In this document: positions 61,449 to 64,000 of the stretch, one piece after another | Position numbering within the stretch: the first letter of the stretch is position 1 | Layout of the letters: each line of letters begins with the position of its first letter | Assembly (NCBI GenBank): GCA_036742455.1 | Contig: DAINQU010000010.1 | Location: forward strand, 1-64,000 | Direction of reading: 5' to 3' | DNA from: CAIKZZ01 sp036742455 | Lineage (GTDB): Bacteria; Pseudomonadota; Gammaproteobacteria; Steroidobacterales; Steroidobacteraceae | DNA length: 64,000 bases | Notes under the pieces: model-generated | The model's input: only the letters and a program-made list of their open reading frames with translations | Database searches by the model: none | Told to the model about the DNA's origin: nothing | Translations under genes and position numbers: made by a program

Positions 61449-61912
61449 GCCGCGCGTGGGGTTTCGCGGTCGCGCTGGTCGTGACCGCGATGGCAATGGC
61501 GGATGAGCCCCGTTACACCGAGGGCGCGGCGACGTTTCAGGCGAACTGTGTCGTGTGTCATCGTGCCACTGGCGCGGGGAATCCGGGGTTGGCGCCGCCC
61601 GTGATTGCGGATGCGCCACACTTCGCCGAAACGGCGGAAGGTCGCCGACAGCTGGCGATGACCGTGCTCTACGGTATGTACGGCGAAATCACCGTGGCGG
61701 AGCGTCGGTACAACTTCAAGATGCCCGAGTTCAGTCGGTTTGACGACGCCCAGTTGGCCGACGTACTGAATTACGTGGTTTTTGATCTCGGGCACGCGGA
61801 CGCCGCCTTGAGTCCGATGACGCCGGACGATGTGGCACGCGAGCGTGCCAACGCGGTGGATGGTGCGGCGGTACGTGCGCATCGGGCAACGGTCGCGACC
61901 GCAAAGCCGTGA
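61445..61912 (+). CDS. Mono-haem cytochrome c, second TTQ locus (first)
   Basis: A 155-residue periplasmic cytochrome: signal peptide to about AMAMA, haem site CVVCH, and canonical distal-ligand region NFKMPEFSRFDDAQLADVLNYVV. GTG start overlaps the small subunit stop (GTGA). It probably carries electrons from the TTQ subunit. This normal class I cytochrome has no equivalent in the first aau operon. Confidence 0.88.
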   Translation: MSRAWGFAVALVVTAMAMADEPRYTEGAATFQANCVVCHRATGAGNPGLAPPVIADAPHFAETAEGRRQLAMTVLYGMYGEITVAERRYNFKMPEFSRFDDAQLADVLNYVVFDLGHADAALSPMTPDDVARERANAVDGAAVRAHRATVATAKP

Positions 61913-62355
61913 TGCGTGCGGGATGGGTCGGGCTGGCACTGTACGCCTGGGTGGGAACGTCGTCCGCCTTGGAGCGCATGCCGACCGACGATGTCGCGCA
62001 AAACTACACGCTCTTCTGTGCCGGGTGCCACGGCGAAACGGGCGTGGGTGTGCCCCATAAAATACCGCGCCTCGCCGGACGACTCGGTCTCTATCTTCAA
62101 GTCGAGGGCGGTCGCGATTTTATTTTGCGCGTGCCCGGTGTGGCCAATTCGCAGTTAGACGCCGCGCGCCTGGCTGCCGTGATGAATCGTGCGGTCGCCC
62201 GTTTTGCACCCGAACGACTCGCGACATTTCAACCCTATACCGCGGCGGAAATCCAATCCGCTCGGCAACGACCCTTGGTGGGCGTTGAGCGGGAGCGGAC
62301 GCGCCTGCTGCGCGCCGCCGGCGTCGACGACGCCACGATCGCCGCCGAGTACTGA
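61912..62355 (+). CDS. Mono-haem cytochrome c, second TTQ locus (second; paralogue of 11121)
   Basis: A 147-residue secreted protein with haem site CAGCH. It shares GRDFILRVPGVA and RQRPLVGVERER with the cytochrome of the first operon (GRDYILRVPGVA, HQPLTGVKQRR). As there, the MPxF loop is replaced by VPGV; the only Met between haem site and C terminus is in AAVMNRAV. TGATG links it to the preceding cytochrome gene. Together they suggest a two-cytochrome relay. Confidence 0.85.
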   Translation: MRAGWVGLALYAWVGTSSALERMPTDDVAQNYTLFCAGCHGETGVGVPHKIPRLAGRLGLYLQVEGGRDFILRVPGVANSQLDAARLAAVMNRAVARFAPERLATFQPYTAAEIQSARQRPLVGVERERTRLLRAAGVDDATIAAEY

Positions 62356-62380
62356 TGCGCCGCGTTGAGGGCGCGACCCC

Positions 62381-63550
62381 TTAGATCGCGACAACCCAGC
62401 GCACGAATTGCTCGATTTCTTCGAACGTGTTGTAGGCGTGCACCGACGCACGGACCGCACCGGTGTGTTGAGCCCACTGCGGCGCACGCGGTGCCGCGAC
62501 CGGTCCGGTGACCGAGGTGTTGGCGCCGAGTGCTTTAAGTCGCGCGTGAGTGGCCACCGGCGCCTCCCCATCCACGACGAAGGTCACAATGCCGCCGCGC
62601 CGCGTCCCCTGATCGAGCACTGTGATCCGCGATTCGTCCGCGAGCGCGCCGCGCAATAGCGCTGCCAATGCGGCGATCCGTGCCGTGACGGCTTCCACGC
62701 CGCAATCGAGCAAATAGCGGACGGCCGCTCCCTCGCCCAACCGGCCGGCGATCGACGACTCCCAACATTCGAAGCGTCGCGCATCGTCGCGAAAGCGATA
62801 ACTATCGTTGTCGAGGGTGCCCGAATGCAGATCGATGAACGGCGGTTCCATTCGTGGCAAGGCGGCGTCGGCCACGTACAGAAAGCCGGTGCCGCGCGGG
62901 CCGCGTAGGAATTTTCGGCCACTGCCGGAGTAGATGTGGCAACCCAAGTGCTTCACATTGACCGGAATCTGCCCAACGGACTGGCAGCCGTCGAGGACGT
63001 ACCAGAGCCCGTATTGAGCGGCGATAGCGCCGATTTCGGCGGCCGGTTGGATGAGGCCGTCGTGTGTCGGTGAGTGCGTCATCAGGATCGCGGCCGTGCG
63101 CGGGCCGATCGCTTTCTCCAGCGCGCTGAGGTCCACCGTACCGTCACCGGCGGACGGCACCGTATCGATCACAAGGCCACGCCGTCGGCTCAATTGCAAC
63201 AGGGCTAAATGGTTGGATGCGTAGTCGGACTCGTGGACGAGCACACGGTCGCCTTCTTGCCATGGCAAGGCGTGAACCGCGAGATCCCACGCCCGCGTGG
63301 CGTTTTCGATCCACGCAATCTCCTGCGTTTGGCAGCCCAGCAAGTCGGCGAACGCGGCGTAAAAGTCGGCAAGCGCCGGCGCGGCTGCCGCCTCGGCCTC
63401 GTAACCGCCGATCCGGCGTTCCAGGTCTAAATGCGCCAACACAGTGTCGGCTACCGGGTTCGGCATGAGACCGGCGCCGGCGTTGTTGAAATGGATCAAC
63501 GTTGCTGTGGACGGCGTATCCCGCCGCAAACGGTCTACATCGAGCGTCAT
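62381..63550 (-). CDS. Class V aminotransferase (cysteine desulfurase/epimerase-like)
   Basis: A 389-residue PLP enzyme of fold type I. HFNNAGAGLMPNPV starts the domain, MTHSPTHDGLIQP and VLDGCQSVGQIPV hold PLP contacts, and the Lys of IYSGSGRKFLRGPRG is the PLP Schiff base. Close in pattern to isopenicillin-N-epimerase-like proteins rather than IscS. It is convergent with the cytochrome operon and follows a truncated SDR on the same strand with little space, so they may form an operon. Confidence 0.88.
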   Translation of the reverse strand: MTLDVDRLRRDTPSTATLIHFNNAGAGLMPNPVADTVLAHLDLERRIGGYEAEAAAAPALADFYAAFADLLGCQTQEIAWIENATRAWDLAVHALPWQEGDRVLVHESDYASNHLALLQLSRRRGLVIDTVPSAGDGTVDLSALEKAIGPRTAAILMTHSPTHDGLIQPAAEIGAIAAQYGLWYVLDGCQSVGQIPVNVKHLGCHIYSGSGRKFLRGPRGTGFLYVADAALPRMEPPFIDLHSGTLDNDSYRFRDDARRFECWESSIAGRLGEGAAVRYLLDCGVEAVTARIAALAALLRGALADESRITVLDQGTRRGGIVTFVVDGEAPVATHARLKALGANTSVTGPVAAPRAPQWAQHTGAVRASVHAYNTFEEIEQFVRWVVAI

Positions 63551-63551
63551 C

Positions 63552-64000
63552 TCAGGTCCTCAGGTAGCTGGCGCCGTTGACATCCAAAATCGAGCCGGTC
63601 ATCGCGGCGGGGGCATCGAGTGCGCACCACACGGCCGCAGCGGCGAGCTCGTCGGGACGGGTGATGCGACCCAACGGGTGTTGCGCCAAGATCTCGGCGC
63701 CTTGAGGGCCCTCAATGTGACCGGCGGCCATGTCGGTGCCCACCCACCCGGGCGCTAGGCAGTACGAGTAGATTGAGACGGGCGCGAGCGCCTTCGCCAG
63801 CGATTGACTCATGGCATTGAGACCGGCCTTCGACGCGCCGTAGGCCGGGGAATCCGGTTCGCCGCGAAAGGCGCCTCGGGAGGAGATGTGAACGAGCCGA
63901 CCTCGGCCGAAGTGGCCGCCGAGCGGCTCGCGCGCTGCCATGCCGGCGACCGCGTGCCGTGCCAATTGCGCCGCCGCGATCAGGTTGGCGGACAACGTCA
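63552..64000 (-). CDS. SDR family oxidoreductase, truncated at the window edge
   Basis: The C-terminal 149 or so residues of an SDR; the frame is open to the right edge. Serine in HISSRGAF, catalytic YGASK and C-terminal MTGSILDVNGASYLRT are visible. The cofactor domain lies outside the window. The stop is just before the aminotransferase start, implying an operon. Confidence 0.88.
   Translation of the reverse strand, partial: TLSANLIAAAQLARHAVAGMAAREPLGGHFGRGRLVHISSRGAFRGEPDSPAYGASKAGLNAMSQSLAKALAPVSIYSYCLAPGWVGTDMAAGHIEGPQGAEILAQHPLGRITRPDELAAAAVWCALDAPAAMTGSILDVNGASYLRT

Noticed and set aside
62357..62374. Short inverted repeat GCGCC / GGCGC between convergent genes
   Set aside because: Five pairs with an eight-base loop in GC-rich DNA is expected by chance.
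1..64000. Search for CRISPR arrays, insertion sequences, phage genes, tRNA or rRNA
   Set aside because: No direct repeat-spacer pattern, transposase, integrase or structural RNA sequence was noticed on either strand; a dedicated scan could still find a small RNA.

Overview
The window is a gene-dense, GC-rich stretch of a Gram-negative bacterial chromosome. Periplasmic quinoprotein and cytochrome c systems, Tat and Sec signal peptides, outer-membrane beta-barrel proteins, and MarR/TetR-controlled CoA-dependent catabolic operons all suggest a proteobacterium. A free-living gamma- or betaproteobacterium is my guess, but the sequence does not settle the class. I see no rRNA, tRNA, insertion sequence, phage gene or CRISPR array. 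Gene spacing is tight, no gene-free stretch exceeds 300 bases, and many neighbouring genes overlap by 1 or 4 bases, some with GTG or TTG starts.

Layout: <1-8065 (minus strand) holds a partial gene, the ABC-F ATPase Uup, a secreted amidohydrolase, a quinohaemoprotein alcohol dehydrogenase, a Bcr/CflA-type efflux pump and a cytochrome P450. 8261-11543 is a complete aromatic-amine-dehydrogenase operon (aauB-E-D-A plus a small cytochrome c) for a tryptophan tryptophylquinone (TTQ) enzyme. After a DUF481 outer-membrane protein comes a divergent MarR gene and a long catabolic operon (13027-24047): IorA/IorB 2-oxoacid oxidoreductase, a Rieske dioxygenase alpha/beta pair, CoA ligase, thiolase, a DUF35-SDR fusion, a second SDR and an isatin-hydrolase-like cyclase-family enzyme. 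A secreted protein and a LemA/membrane-protein pair (24044-27592) separate it from a second catabolic operon (28165-37740). That operon holds a fused anthraniloyl/salicylyl-CoA monooxygenase-reductase, SDR, MarR, enoyl-CoA hydratase, acyl-CoA dehydrogenase, RidA, an OYE reductase, an aromatic acid MFS importer and an alpha/beta hydrolase.

37750-40311 is a copper-handling operon (Csp1-like copper storage protein, DUF2946 protein, outer-membrane protein, SCO1). 40406-44977 is a choline-sulfate/betaine operon (BetC, fused binding-protein/permease, PLP enzyme). 45122-52925 carries an S9 peptidase, two SDRs, gamma-glutamyltransferase, a YkoF-like protein, a non-pyrrolysine MttB-family methyltransferase and its divergent TetR regulator. 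53042-59609 has a hydrolase, a large glycosidase-like protein, a small membrane protein, a DAO-family oxidase and an MFS carrier. 59716-62355 is a second TTQ dehydrogenase operon (large subunit, small subunit, two cytochromes c) that lacks the E and D genes. A class V aminotransferase and a truncated SDR end the window.

How it fits together (inference): TTQ dehydrogenases would oxidise aromatic amines in the periplasm and pass electrons to the small cytochromes. The two aromatic operons look like the upper and lower halves of a pathway for an indole- or anthranilate-type compound converging on 2-aminobenzoyl-CoA. The most interesting candidates are (a) an isatin-hydrolase-like enzyme encoded with IorAB, which could convert isatin through isatinate (a 2-oxoacid) directly to 2-aminobenzoyl-CoA; (b) a BbsABCD-like thiolase/dehydrogenase set in which the DUF35 subunit is fused to a degenerate SDR; and (c) the duplicated, incomplete second TTQ operon.
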